From assembly GCA_021848545.1 (NCBI GenBank), contig JAJZUL010000001.1, forward strand, positions 102,707 through 166,706: a DNA stretch of 64,000 nucleotides, read 5' to 3'. Shown piece by piece: positions 35,481-43,971 of the stretch. The translations under genes and the position numbers were made by a program. The stretch is from Pseudomonadota bacterium (lineage in GTDB: Bacteria; Pseudomonadota; Alphaproteobacteria; Rhodospirillales; Magnetospirillaceae). Below the pieces are notes generated by a model that searched no databases, was not told the DNA's origin, and saw nothing but the letters and a program-made list of their open reading frames with translations. Position 1 is the first letter of the stretch. Each line of letters begins with the position of its first letter.

Positions 35481-36808
35481 GGCGCGATCACCTGCCCGGC
35501 GGCGCCCTCCACCCTTTCCCGTTGACAGGTCAGGGCGGCCAGGGCGCAGGTGCCATGAACGATGGCCAGAACCCGAAAGCCGGCGATGATCGGCTCGACG
35601 GCGATGAACAGCACCATCGCCGCGCCGATCGGCAGACCCAAAGGCCCGCAGACCAGCCCCACCATGGCGATGGTGATGATGCCGCTGCTGCCGCTGGAGG
35701 CCAGCCCCGCCATCATCGACGCCATCATCACGATCGCCAGTTGCGCGAGGGTGAGGTGGATGGCGTAGATCTGGGCGATGAACAAGGTGGCGATGGCGTA
35801 ATAGGTCACCGGTCCGAACCGGCACAGGGCGATGCCCAGCGGCACCACCAGTTCCAGATCGTCGCGGATCAGGCCCAACTGCGCCGACATCTTGTCGATC
35901 ACCGACGGGATGCAGGCGATGCTGTTGCGGGTGCCGAAGGCCATGGTGATCGGTTCCCGCAGGGCCACGATCCCGGCCACGGTCCCGATGCCGGTCCGCC
36001 ACCCGATGGTGACGGCGGCAAGGCCGAACAGCACCGCCGTGCCGACGATCTGGGCGACGACGAACATCATCATCGCCTGCAAAGACCCGCCCCCGGCCCC
36101 GCCGGCGAAGTGTCCCACCAGCGGCGCCACCATGGCGCACATGGCGATCGGCAACAGGGCATTGACCCCCCGCATCATGGTCTGGCAACCGCGAAACGCC
36201 ATTTCCAACGCGTCGATCAGCGCATTGGCGCCACCGTGCGGGGTCGCGCCCAGGGCCAGGCCGAACAGAAGCGAGAAGATCACCACCTGCAAGCTGTTGC
36301 CCAGGCTCAACGCATTGAAAATATTGTTGGGAAAAACATGGGCGATCGCCTCGGACACTTCCTTGATCTCGTCGGGGCGCCGCGGCCGGGCGGAAAGATC
36401 GACCCGGACAGTGCCGGCGAAGGCTCCGGTGGAATTGCTAACGATGCGTCCCAGCGCCGCCTGGGGACCTCCATCGACCTTGCCCGGCGCCATCGCCAAT
36501 CCCGTGCCGATCCCCACCAGAGCGGCGACGGCCATGAAAATCACCATGGCGGTCGCCAGCCGACCGATCTCCGCGCCCGCCGCGCTACGGTTCCATAGCC
36601 GCGCCAGACTGACGATAATGGCCGACACCATGAACGGCAGAACCAGCATCGTCAGCAGACTGACGTAAAGCTGGCCCACAGGGGCGAGAGCGGCCGCAAC
36701 CGGGGCGCTGGCCAACCCGACCGCCACGCCGGCGGCAAGCCCGCCGAACACCGCGGCCGGATGGGACATCAACCGCATCCACGAGGACATGACGGACGAG
36801 ATGGTCAT
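35477..36808 (-). CDS. Divergent DAACS-fold transporter, paralogue 1
   Basis: This 443-residue protein is a close tandem paralogue of its downstream neighbour; both open with RLMSHPAA...GG.AAG.AVGL and share most of the length. HP1-like TRNSIACIPSVIDKM and TM7 VPLGIALCRFGPVTYYAIATLFIA are visible. CRFGP replaces NMDGT, and the TM8 segment is VEPIIAGFRVLAIVHGTCALAA. Its start overlaps the stop of the solute-binding protein gene as ATGA, so the three are translationally coupled. Function as a transporter is well supported by fold; substrate and coupling ion are unknown. Confidence 0.88.
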   Translation of the reverse strand: MTISSVMSSWMRLMSHPAAVFGGLAAGVAVGLASAPVAAALAPVGQLYVSLLTMLVLPFMVSAIIVSLARLWNRSAAGAEIGRLATAMVIFMAVAALVGIGTGLAMAPGKVDGGPQAALGRIVSNSTGAFAGTVRVDLSARPRRPDEIKEVSEAIAHVFPNNIFNALSLGNSLQVVIFSLLFGLALGATPHGGANALIDALEMAFRGCQTMMRGVNALLPIAMCAMVAPLVGHFAGGAGGGSLQAMMMFVVAQIVGTAVLFGLAAVTIGWRTGIGTVAGIVALREPITMAFGTRNSIACIPSVIDKMSAQLGLIRDDLELVVPLGIALCRFGPVTYYAIATLFIAQIYAIHLTLAQLAIVMMASMMAGLASSGSSGIITIAMVGLVCGPLGLPIGAAMVLFIAVEPIIAGFRVLAIVHGTCALAALTCQRERVEGAAGQVIAP

Positions 36809-37653
36809 GGCCGGCCCTCCCTGCCGATACGAGCTTCCTCGATATCGCGTTGCAACAACGCCGTGGCGGTCAGATGGAGATGGAGACCGTCGAGATAGAT
36901 GTTGACCAGATGCAACAGATGAAACTCGTTCGGTCCCAAGGCCATACAGACATTATCGGTGTAATCGACCAGATCCACGGTCCGGACCTTGAGCGCCAGG
37001 GCGGGATCAACCCGGACCATCTCCTTGATCGACAGGGCCTCGCGGTAGATCGCCGTCACCTTGTTCGTGGCCAGGGCCTGGACCACGTCGGCCCAGGTGG
37101 GATAACCGACGATATCGGCATGAGGCATGGCCTGGTGGGCGTAGCCGACAAAGGCCGAATGGGCGATGACCCCCACCCGCCCGGTAAAATCGCGGATGAC
37201 CGTCGCCAGGGAATGGTTCCGGGTCGCCTTCGTCAGCCAGAATCGGTTGATCGCCATGGCATGGTGCAGCTTCACATAGGGGTGGGAGAACAGCACCCGC
37301 CGCGCCCGGCTGAGATTGCGGCTGAGTTTCGAGATGCCGATATCGGCCTTGCCGTCGGCAACCTGGTCGATCACCCCGTCGAAGGACTTGGCCGACATAT
37401 CGTAGGTCACCGTGACTCCCAGCGCCTTGGCCAGCCCTTTGGCGAGAGCGACGTCCACGCCGGTCAATCTGCCGTCGCGATAGCTGTGGAACGGCGCAAG
37501 GTTCCCGGCCGTCATGGCCACGATCAGCGTCCCGCGATCGATGATCCTGCGAATGTCGGGGGGATAAGTGGGCGGCGCCGCCGCCCGCGCCCCCGTTGCG
37601 GCCAACCCCGCCAGACATATCCCCACCCACAACCAGCCTCGTACCGCCATCAC
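36805..37653 (-). CDS. Family 3 extracellular solute-binding protein
   Basis: This 282-residue periplasmic protein has a signal peptide ending GARA-A. The amino-acid-binding fold (SBP_bac_3) opens with GTLIVAMTAGNLAPFHSYRD and RLTGVDVALAKGLAKALGV. SFDGVIDQVADGKADIGISKLS and the RRVLFSHPYV segment follow. Such proteins normally feed ABC permeases, but no ABC gene is adjacent. Instead the stop overlaps the start of a DAACS-type transporter gene. The family is also used as sensor domains, so a signalling role is possible. Confidence 0.87.
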   Translation of the reverse strand: MMAVRGWLWVGICLAGLAATGARAAAPPTYPPDIRRIIDRGTLIVAMTAGNLAPFHSYRDGRLTGVDVALAKGLAKALGVTVTYDMSAKSFDGVIDQVADGKADIGISKLSRNLSRARRVLFSHPYVKLHHAMAINRFWLTKATRNHSLATVIRDFTGRVGVIAHSAFVGYAHQAMPHADIVGYPTWADVVQALATNKVTAIYREALSIKEMVRVDPALALKVRTVDLVDYTDNVCMALGPNEFHLLHLVNIYLDGLHLHLTATALLQRDIEEARIGREGRP

Positions 37654-37983
37654 ATCCCTCGCCGTTCAGTCACCGGACCCGCGACGGTTTCGTCCGACCG
37701 GGTTCCGGCGTCGCGCCGCGCACACACTGTATGCGTGCATCATTGATCGATATAAACAACTTTTGCGGATGCTGTCTGTTTTGAGGACGATTGTCAAAGC
37801 GCAATCGAGTGGCGTTTCAAAAATTCGCCAACCATCCGGCTGCGGGCGATCGTGGCCGGATTTCCCGAAAGGATTTCCGACGGGCTTGCGTGCAAAGCCT
37901 GGGCGCCAACGCAAAAAGCCGCCCTTATTGGCTAGCCGAGCACTTAATCTGTTGAAATTTTCGGGTGTCGCATAGCCCGATCA
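37654..37983. other. Region upstream of the solute-binding protein gene
   Basis: No gene is supported in these 330 bases. It probably contains the promoter of the minus-strand transporter operon. AT-rich words occur at 37735-37770, a likely promoter zone, but no operator was recognised. Confidence 0.4.
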
Positions 37984-38008
37984 AAACCCCGGAGCGCGCC
38001 GGGGTTTT
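37984..38008. terminator. Hairpin with T-run upstream of the IS element
   Basis: AAACCCCGG and CCGGGGTTT form a 9-base stem around AGCGCGC, followed by TCTTTTC. It looks like a rho-independent terminator of a plus-strand gene that is no longer present. It may be bidirectional. Confidence 0.65.
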
Positions 38009-38068
38009 CTTTTCAGGATGGACGGCATTGCGGCGAGAACTGTTGCGCTTTAGGCTTATCTAGCCCGT

Positions 38069-39667
38069 CTTATTCATCGGAACGGCGGCACGGGTTGGCG
38101 GATGTAGCGTAAGGCGCTGATACGGCATAAGATTTTGTTGTCGAGACACAATCCTTGCCAAGTGCCGAGAGGCCACACCCGCCATGACCGAAAATAGCCT
38201 GCTGCCCTTCGCGTTGCCAGCGGTTCACCGCAAGAAAATCACGGCCGCCTTCGACGGCGGGCGGCTCACCTCGGATGGCGGCGTCGTGTTGCTGGCCGAA
38301 GCGGAGCGGCGGTTGGGACTGGCCGACAAGCTGGCGGCGGAGATCGCCGATGGCCGCGATCCCGCCCGGGTGATCCATCGGCTGCCCGATATCCTGCGGG
38401 CGCGCATCCTGGCCATCGCCTGCGGCTGGGAGGATGCCGACGACCTCGATACCCTGCGCCATGATCCGGCGTTCAAGCTGGCTTGCGGCCGGCTGCCCGA
38501 CAGTGGGCGGGATCTGTGCTCGCAGCCGACCGTGTCGCGGTGGGAAAATGCCCCGTCTTTGCGCGAGATTCTGCGGCTGATGGCGGTGATGGTCGATATC
38601 TGGTGCGCCAGTTATCCCACGCCCCCGGCGGCGGTAACCCTGGACATCGACGATACCCTCGACGTGGTGCACGGCCACCAGCAGCTTTCCCTGTTCAACG
38701 CGCACTATGACGAGCGCTGCTTCCTGCCGATCCACATCTACGACACGGCAACGGCCCGCCCGGTGGCGGTGATCCTGCGCCCCGGCAAGACCCCGACCGG
38801 CAACGAGGTGCGCAGCCACCTGCGCCGCCTAATTCGGCGCATCCGCCGCCACTGGCCCGACACCCGCCTCACCATCCGGGGCGATGGCCATTACGGCCGC
38901 CCCGCGGTGATGGACTGGTGCGACGCGATGGGGATCGACTACGTCTTCGGCCTGCCGGGCAACGCCGTGCTGGCCCGCGCCGTGGAGGACGCCGCTGACG
39001 ACATCCGCACCCGCCGGGCACTGACCGCCAATCCCTGCCTGCGCGGCTACACCGAAACCCGCTACCGCGCCAAGTCGTGGAAAACCGAACGGCGTGCCTG
39101 CGCCCGCATCGAGGCGACCACCCTGGGGCTCGATATCCGCTTCGTCGTCACCAGCCTGAGCGCCCGCTCGGCCGAGCACATCTACGACACCCTCTACTGC
39201 GAGCGCGGCCAGGCCGAGAACCTGATCAAGATGCACAAGGCGCAGTTGGCCTCGGACCGCACCTCGTGCCGGTCGCCGCTGGCCAACCAGATGCGGCCCA
39301 TTCTCCACACCGCCGCCTACTGGCTGATGCTCACCGTCCGCGACGCCATCCCCAAGGGCTACGCCCTGGCCAGGGCCGAATTCGCCACCATCCGCCTGCG
39401 CCTGCTGAAGCTCGCCGCCCGCATCATCGAAACCACCGCGCGCGTGCGCATCGCCTTCGCCGCCGCCTATCCCGAAGCGACCCTGATCCGCCACCTTGCC
39501 ATCGCGCTGATGCCCGCCGGACCGTGACCGGCGGGGCCGTCATCGCCCCCAACCCACCCGCCGGCCTCAACCCCAAGCCCGAACCTCTCCACGCCGACAC
39601 CCTTCGGCGCGAAGCCCTATGCCTGCCGCCGCTCGACGGCGGCTGATCCGCAACCCCGGTGAATAAG
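38069..39667 (+). mobile_element. IS1380-family insertion sequence
   Basis: The transposase gene is bracketed by 12-base inverted ends CTTATTCATCGG (38069-38080) and CCGGTGAATAAG (39656-39667), with one mismatch. A 1.6 kb length fits the family. I see no convincing direct target repeat at the flanks (CCGT versus TGCG), so either the ends lie a few bases off or the flanks have rearranged. Confidence 0.75.
38184..39527 (+). CDS. IS1380-family DDE transposase
   Basis: This 447-residue transposase appears intact. It shows the family N-terminus FDGGRLTSDGGVVLLAE, the catalytic region TLDIDDTLDVVHGHQQ with the first aspartate, and RGDGHYGRPAVMDWC with the second. The YCERGQAENLIKMHKAQL region holds the glutamate. 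The end LRLLKLAARIIETTARVRI is typical. No frameshift is seen, so the element may be active. Confidence 0.93.
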   Translation: MTENSLLPFALPAVHRKKITAAFDGGRLTSDGGVVLLAEAERRLGLADKLAAEIADGRDPARVIHRLPDILRARILAIACGWEDADDLDTLRHDPAFKLACGRLPDSGRDLCSQPTVSRWENAPSLREILRLMAVMVDIWCASYPTPPAAVTLDIDDTLDVVHGHQQLSLFNAHYDERCFLPIHIYDTATARPVAVILRPGKTPTGNEVRSHLRRLIRRIRRHWPDTRLTIRGDGHYGRPAVMDWCDAMGIDYVFGLPGNAVLARAVEDAADDIRTRRALTANPCLRGYTETRYRAKSWKTERRACARIEATTLGLDIRFVVTSLSARSAEHIYDTLYCERGQAENLIKMHKAQLASDRTSCRSPLANQMRPILHTAAYWLMLTVRDAIPKGYALARAEFATIRLRLLKLAARIIETTARVRIAFAAAYPEATLIRHLAIALMPAGP

Positions 39668-39744
39668 TGCGGTTAACCCGGATTTGTCACACCGACACCG
39701 ATTTGGCGGCGATGAAGCCGGCGGCGAATGGCCGGGCGGCGCGG

Positions 39745-40002
39745 TCAGTTCACCACATGGTGGGACAGCGCGAATCCCAACTCGGCCGCGACATCGGGCG
39801 TGGCGTACTGGGCGACGGTCTGGCCGACCACGTCGATGTCCTGGCGCCGCGCGGCGTCGTCGATATCGCTGGCGCCGATGAGGCCGCCAAGCACGCGGGT
39901 AAGCGCGTGCTTGGCCTGACCGGGCGTCGCGCCCGAGGCGCGAACGGTCTCGGCCAGAAGAAGGGCCAATGCCTCGACGACGGGCATTGGAGAATCGGTC
40001 AT
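39745..40002 (-). CDS. Small hypothetical protein
   Basis: This is an 85-residue reading frame starting at ATG 40002 (MTDSPMPVVEALALLLAET) after a GAGG ribosome-binding site. It is largely helical and alanine-rich, with no signal peptide, cysteine or membrane segment. I do not recognise the family. Codon choice matches the GC-rich background. It lies between the IS element and the ABC exporter gene, on the same strand as the latter but 166 bases after it. Confidence 0.5.
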   Translation of the reverse strand: MTDSPMPVVEALALLLAETVRASGATPGQAKHALTRVLGGLIGASDIDDAARRQDIDVVGQTVAQYATPDVAAELGFALSHHVVN

Positions 40003-40168
40003 GGCAGCCTCTTCGCGAAACCAGCTATGGGGGAAAGGTAGGATAGCGGGACCGATCTCCGCAATGCCGGCGAGAATCCCGGGTTTCACATGAAGGGGCG
40101 ACAGGAAACGCCGGCCGGCGCGATACCCCGTTTTGCCGCCTTTTGCCCCGGAACCGGCCACCGATGGC

Positions 40169-41803
40169 TTACAAGGGGACGAACCGCCCGTCCTCCATGT
40201 GGAGACGACGGTCGGCCACGCCGAAATACTTGTCGTCGTGGGATACTGCGATCACCGTCATCCCGCGCTTTTTCAGCAGGGGCAGCAGCTCTTCGTAGAA
40301 TTTCTTGCGGAAAATCGGGTCCTGGTCGGCGGCCCATTCGTCCAGGACGCAAATCGGCCGGCGTTCCAGCATGGCGACGATCAGAGCCAGACGCTTGCGC
40401 TGCCCCGCCGACAGATCGACGGTGGTGAAGGATTCGTCGTCCAGATGGGTCTTGTCGTCCAGCTCGAAGATGTGAATCAGTCCGGGCACTTCGCCGATAG
40501 CGTCGGAGTCGATCCCGTACAGACTGCGGAACAGGTGGTAGTCGGAGAAGACCGCCGAGAACAGCGACCGATAGGCCTCGACCCCCTCCGGCCGAAGCGG
40601 CCGGCCATCCACCAGAATGGTCCCGGAGGTGGGCTGGTAGAGCGCCGTCAGCAACCGCATCATCGTCGATTTGCCCGACCCGTTGCCCCCCGAAATGAAC
40701 AGGGTCTCGCCGCGGCGCAGCGTGAAATCAAGGGGGCCCACCTCGAAAGGCTGGTCACCTCCTGGTTGGTCGAAACGGAACCTTATGTTTTCAAGGCGAA
40801 TTTCCTGAAAGCCCGAGAACACGCTGCCGTCATCGGTCAAGGGCGATTCCAGGCGGGCCAGGATCATCTCCAGATCCAGGACGCGCAAGGCCGAGGTGTT
40901 GGCGTTGGCCAAAACAGGCACCACCCCGATAATCCCCGACAGGGGCCCGAAAATAAACAGCGTCACCAGCACCGTCTTGGTCAGGGTCTGGCCCGAGACC
41001 GACCCGCTGGTCAGGATCGGCACCAGAAAGGCCATCGCGCCGAGCAACAGCAGAAAGATGTTCTGGACGAAAAGGTAATTGTGGGTGAATTCAACCTGGG
41101 CCAGCAGCCGCTGATCGCCGGCCCGTCGCGACAGGCCGGCGACGTCGCCGGTGACCGCCTCGCCGCGGCGGCGATTGAGCTTGACCTCCTTGAAGCCTTC
41201 GATGAAACCGGTGATCAGGTCGTGCAACTCGTATTCCGCCACGGAAGCGGCGCCGATGGCCCGGTCCACCCGCTTGGCCCGCACCACATACATGGTGCCG
41301 GCGATGACGATGAAGCCGGCCGCCAGCAGGAACGCCACCAGCGACACCATCATCATATAGCCGACGCCGCACACCACCAGCACCGCCAGCGGCGCTATCT
41401 GCACCAGGCTGTTGGCCGATTGGGCCAGAATCTGGATTTCCTTGCTGACCGCGTTGAGAATGCGGGTCCGCCCGATCCGCTCCACCTCGAGAAGCTCGCA
41501 CCGGCGCACCGCCTCCACCAGACGGTTGCGGATGCGATGCATGATGCGCTCGATCTCGGCGGCGCAATTGACCATCACATAGCGCTGCGACAGGGTATAG
41601 ATGCATAGCGCCAGCACGAACATGACGATGATACGGATGCCCGTGGAATAGCCGCCATGGTGGCCGTGCTCAGACCCGGACCCGGTGACGCCGCCGACCA
41701 GGGCGAGAACGGCGGTATTGCTGATGCCGGCGATGAACACCATCACCACCAGACGCCGCAGATCGAGGGTGTTCTCGTCGCGCAGCAATTTGAGAAAATG
41801 CAT
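40169..41803 (-). CDS. Cyclic-peptide-export-type ABC transporter (fused membrane and ATPase domains)
   Basis: This is a 544-residue half-transporter with a six-helix membrane domain in the first 300 residues and a C-terminal ATPase. Walker A is GGNGSGKSTM (about 371). The signature motif appears as LSAGQRKRLAL, Walker B as PICVLDEWAADQD, and the switch histidine as AVSHDDKYF. The DEWAADQD spelling and the overall layout are those of the SyrD/PvdE-type cyclic peptide exporter group. Proteins of this group often accompany NRPS or siderophore loci. An NRPS/PKS-type cluster begins 7 kb to the right, but the link is only suggestive. The start ATG 41803 follows GGGGGACCGAG. Confidence 0.88.
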   Translation of the reverse strand: MHFLKLLRDENTLDLRRLVVMVFIAGISNTAVLALVGGVTGSGSEHGHHGGYSTGIRIIVMFVLALCIYTLSQRYVMVNCAAEIERIMHRIRNRLVEAVRRCELLEVERIGRTRILNAVSKEIQILAQSANSLVQIAPLAVLVVCGVGYMMMVSLVAFLLAAGFIVIAGTMYVVRAKRVDRAIGAASVAEYELHDLITGFIEGFKEVKLNRRRGEAVTGDVAGLSRRAGDQRLLAQVEFTHNYLFVQNIFLLLLGAMAFLVPILTSGSVSGQTLTKTVLVTLFIFGPLSGIIGVVPVLANANTSALRVLDLEMILARLESPLTDDGSVFSGFQEIRLENIRFRFDQPGGDQPFEVGPLDFTLRRGETLFISGGNGSGKSTMMRLLTALYQPTSGTILVDGRPLRPEGVEAYRSLFSAVFSDYHLFRSLYGIDSDAIGEVPGLIHIFELDDKTHLDDESFTTVDLSAGQRKRLALIVAMLERRPICVLDEWAADQDPIFRKKFYEELLPLLKKRGMTVIAVSHDDKYFGVADRRLHMEDGRFVPL

Positions 41804-42356
41804 CTCGGTCCCCCAGTGCGGCCCCTCCGCGAGGGCGGAAACGCGGCGAGCGGCAAAGACGGCCTCGTCCGTTCCAAAGAAGACGGCCTCGTCCGCTCCG
41901 AAATTGATGCGATGGGCGCGAAACGGCCCCGCCGGGCGCCGGCAGCATGCGCTGGGGTATCGGGCCTGTCAATACGGGGGGTGCACGGGTTTCGAGCCCC
42001 CGGCGCGAAAAAAAAGCGACCGGGACACAGGCGAAGCCATTACGAAAGGTTGCGAAAAACACTTGGGGGCTGGCCGCAGGGTAATCGGGTGAAGGCGCGT
42101 TGGAGCGGAGCGACTAGGCCGTTGAGGCCGCCGCAGCGTGCGGAGAGGCTCCATCGGGGCCTCGGAGCGCAAGCGAGGATAGCCAAGGGCGCGGACGCAA
42201 CCGCCCGGCGATTGAGGGAAATATACATAATGCAGGGGAAGCGGGTTCACCCGATTCCCCTGGGGCTGGCCGGATTCCCCCTTGCGCCCCGGCACGCCGG
42301 AGAGTAAACGTCAGAGGTCAGTGGCCTTAGAAAAATTCAACTGAGCGAGGGCACTT
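41804..42356. other. Intergenic region with repeats between the ABC exporter and DUF697-like genes
   Basis: No credible gene is seen in 550 bases. Two copies of AAGACGGCCTCGTCCG follow each other at 41856 and 41880. An inverted pair of 17 bases (42077-42093 and 42246-42262, CAGGGTAATCGGGTGAA against the complement of TTCACCCGATTCCCCTG) bounds about 186 bases. The promoters of both diverging genes must lie here. Confidence 0.5.
42077..42262. repeat. 186-base segment bounded by 17-base inverted repeats
   Basis: The arms match at 16 of 17 positions. The right arm also forms a local hairpin (CAGGGGAA ... TTCCCCTG, 42233-42262). It may be a miniature mobile element or intergenic repeat; no transposase is nearby that obviously matches its ends. 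Confidence 0.5.
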
Positions 42357-42896
42357 ATGCAAGCCAACCAAACTGAGGTTCCGGCCGATACCGACGCCGA
42401 GCAGAAGAGTGACGATCGCTTGGCCGAATCCCACGTCACGATTCGGAATCACATGTATGCCGCGATGGGCGTCGGCCTCATCCCGGTGCCGATGGCGGAT
42501 TTGGTTGGCCTGACCGGCATCCAGGTCAATCTTATCCGGCGCCTGTGCGAGATCTACGAACAGGGATTTTTCGAAGAGATCGTCAAGAAATCCATTGCGA
42601 CCCTGACCGGCACCGTGGTCCCGCTGACCCTGGCCGCGCCGGTGTTCAGCGTGGTCAAGACCATCCCGATGATCGGCCAGGCCTGCGGCGTGCTGGTGAT
42701 GCCCGTCTTGGGCGGAGGCGCCACCTATGCGGTGGGCAAGGTGATGGTCCAGCATTTCGAATCGGGCGGCACCCTTCTCGATTTCGACCCCGTCGAAATG
42801 CGCGAGCATTTCCGCCGGGAATTCGAGGAAGGCCGCAAGGTCGCCGCAGCCGCGGTCAAGACCGGCGGCAAGCCCGCCGAGCCCGCCAAGGCCTGA
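42357..42896 (+). CDS. DUF697-like membrane protein
   Basis: This 179-residue protein has a hydrophilic N-terminus. The DUF697-type segment AMGVGLIPVPMADLVGLTGI leads into QVNLIRRLCEIYEQGF. Two hydrophobic helices follow (VVPLTLAAPVFSVV and GVLVMPVLGGGATYAVG), then an acidic helix and an Ala/Lys/Pro tail. DUF697 domains are found attached to GTPases and stress-related membrane proteins; the function of free-standing ones is unknown. The ribosome-binding site GAGGG lies just before ATG 42357. It is first of a plus-strand set leading to the prohibitin-like gene. Confidence 0.75.
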   Translation: MQANQTEVPADTDAEQKSDDRLAESHVTIRNHMYAAMGVGLIPVPMADLVGLTGIQVNLIRRLCEIYEQGFFEEIVKKSIATLTGTVVPLTLAAPVFSVVKTIPMIGQACGVLVMPVLGGGATYAVGKVMVQHFESGGTLLDFDPVEMREHFRREFEEGRKVAAAAVKTGGKPAEPAKA

Positions 42897-43101
42897 CCGA
42901 CAGTCGCGCCTTCCCGCCTTTCGAACCATCCTGGGTTTCGGCCGCGCCCATCCGGCGCGGCCGATCACATGACGGGTGCGGTCATGGGCACACCACGGCG
43001 GACGTGCCGGGCGGTGTTCTCGAACGACCGAGGCGCCACCAGACCGCAATGGGTCGCCCCCGCCAAACCGACGGGACGGGGGAGCATGGGAGCACGGTAC
43101 G

Positions 43102-43968
43102 ATGAGGGGCCGAGAGGACGGCGACGGCGTGATCGACAGTCTCCGGCGGTGGGGCACCGGCGGCGCGACCGGCCTTACCATCCTGGCTCTCATCGTTCTG
43201 TTCGTTACCGTCTATTTCTGGCCGCGCATTTTCATCCGGATTCAACCGGGCCATGCCGGCGTTCTGTACCGGCTGTTCGCGGGCGGTACCGTCGTCGATA
43301 AGGTTTATGGCGAAGGTCTGCACGTGATCGCGCCGTGGAACCACATGACCATCTACGATGTTCGCGAGCATGTCACCACCCGCGAAGTCAAGGTGCTGAC
43401 GGCGCAGGGCCTGCCGGTCACGGTGACGGTGGTGGCCCGCTTCAAGCCCGAGCGCGACGTCCTGGGCGTGCTGCAAGCGGGAGTCGGACCGGACTACGCC
43501 CAAAAGATCGTGATGCCGGAGGTGCTGGCGACGGTCCGGCGCGTGCTCGGCACCTACAGCTTCGAGGAAATTTCCCAGACCAAGCGCTCCTTGATACAGA
43601 AGCTGTTGACCGATTCCCTGGCCCAGGCCCAACGGCGCTACGTCGTCATCGATTCGGTGCTGATCACCCGGTTGTCGCTGCCGAAATTCATGAACAAGGC
43701 CATTGAGACCAAGCTGGAACAGCAGCAATTGGCGGAAGCCTATACCTTCCGCCTGGAACGGGCGCGCAAGGAGGCCGAGCGCAAGCGCATCGAGGCGCAG
43801 GGCATCAAGACCTACAACACCATCATCTCGTCGTCCCTGAATCCGGATCTGCTGACCTGGCAGGGCATTCAGGCCACCCGCGACCTAGCTACCTCGAAGA
43901 ACGCCAAGGTCGTCGTCATCGGCAGCGGCAGGAAGGGCTTGCCGCTTATTCTCAATCCGGACCATTGA
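43102..43968 (+). CDS. Prohibitin/band-7 (SPFH) family membrane protein
   Basis: This 288-residue protein has one N-terminal membrane helix (LTILALIVLFVTVYFWP). The SPFH domain follows: HAGVLYRLFAGGTVVDKVYGEGLHVIAPWN, the TREVKVLTAQGLPVTVTVVARFK strand pair and QTKRSLIQKLL. A coiled coil (QQQLAEAYTFRLERARKEAERKR) precedes the C-terminus. These proteins organise membrane microdomains or protect membrane proteases. It sits three bases before the periplasmic binding protein gene, implying co-expression. ATG 43102 gives a short charged cytosolic leader; the frame from 42976 is less likely. Confidence 0.85.
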   Translation: MRGREDGDGVIDSLRRWGTGGATGLTILALIVLFVTVYFWPRIFIRIQPGHAGVLYRLFAGGTVVDKVYGEGLHVIAPWNHMTIYDVREHVTTREVKVLTAQGLPVTVTVVARFKPERDVLGVLQAGVGPDYAQKIVMPEVLATVRRVLGTYSFEEISQTKRSLIQKLLTDSLAQAQRRYVVIDSVLITRLSLPKFMNKAIETKLEQQQLAEAYTFRLERARKEAERKRIEAQGIKTYNTIISSSLNPDLLTWQGIQATRDLATSKNAKVVVIGSGRKGLPLILNPDH

Positions 43969-43971
43969 CAT

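Noticed and set aside
34152..36188. A single 678-residue protein covering both DAACS genes
   Set aside because: The N-terminal 236 residues are an out-of-frame reading of the upstream paralogue; the real start is the coupled ATG at 35480.
41856..41901. Two adjacent copies of AAGACGGCCTCGTCCG considered as a CRISPR or operator array
   Set aside because: Only two copies with a 24-base period and no spacers; too little to call either.
41657..42307. 216-codon plus-strand frame between the ABC exporter and the DUF697-like gene
   Set aside because: It overlaps the exporter antisense and then repeat-rich intergenic DNA; composition is shadow-like.
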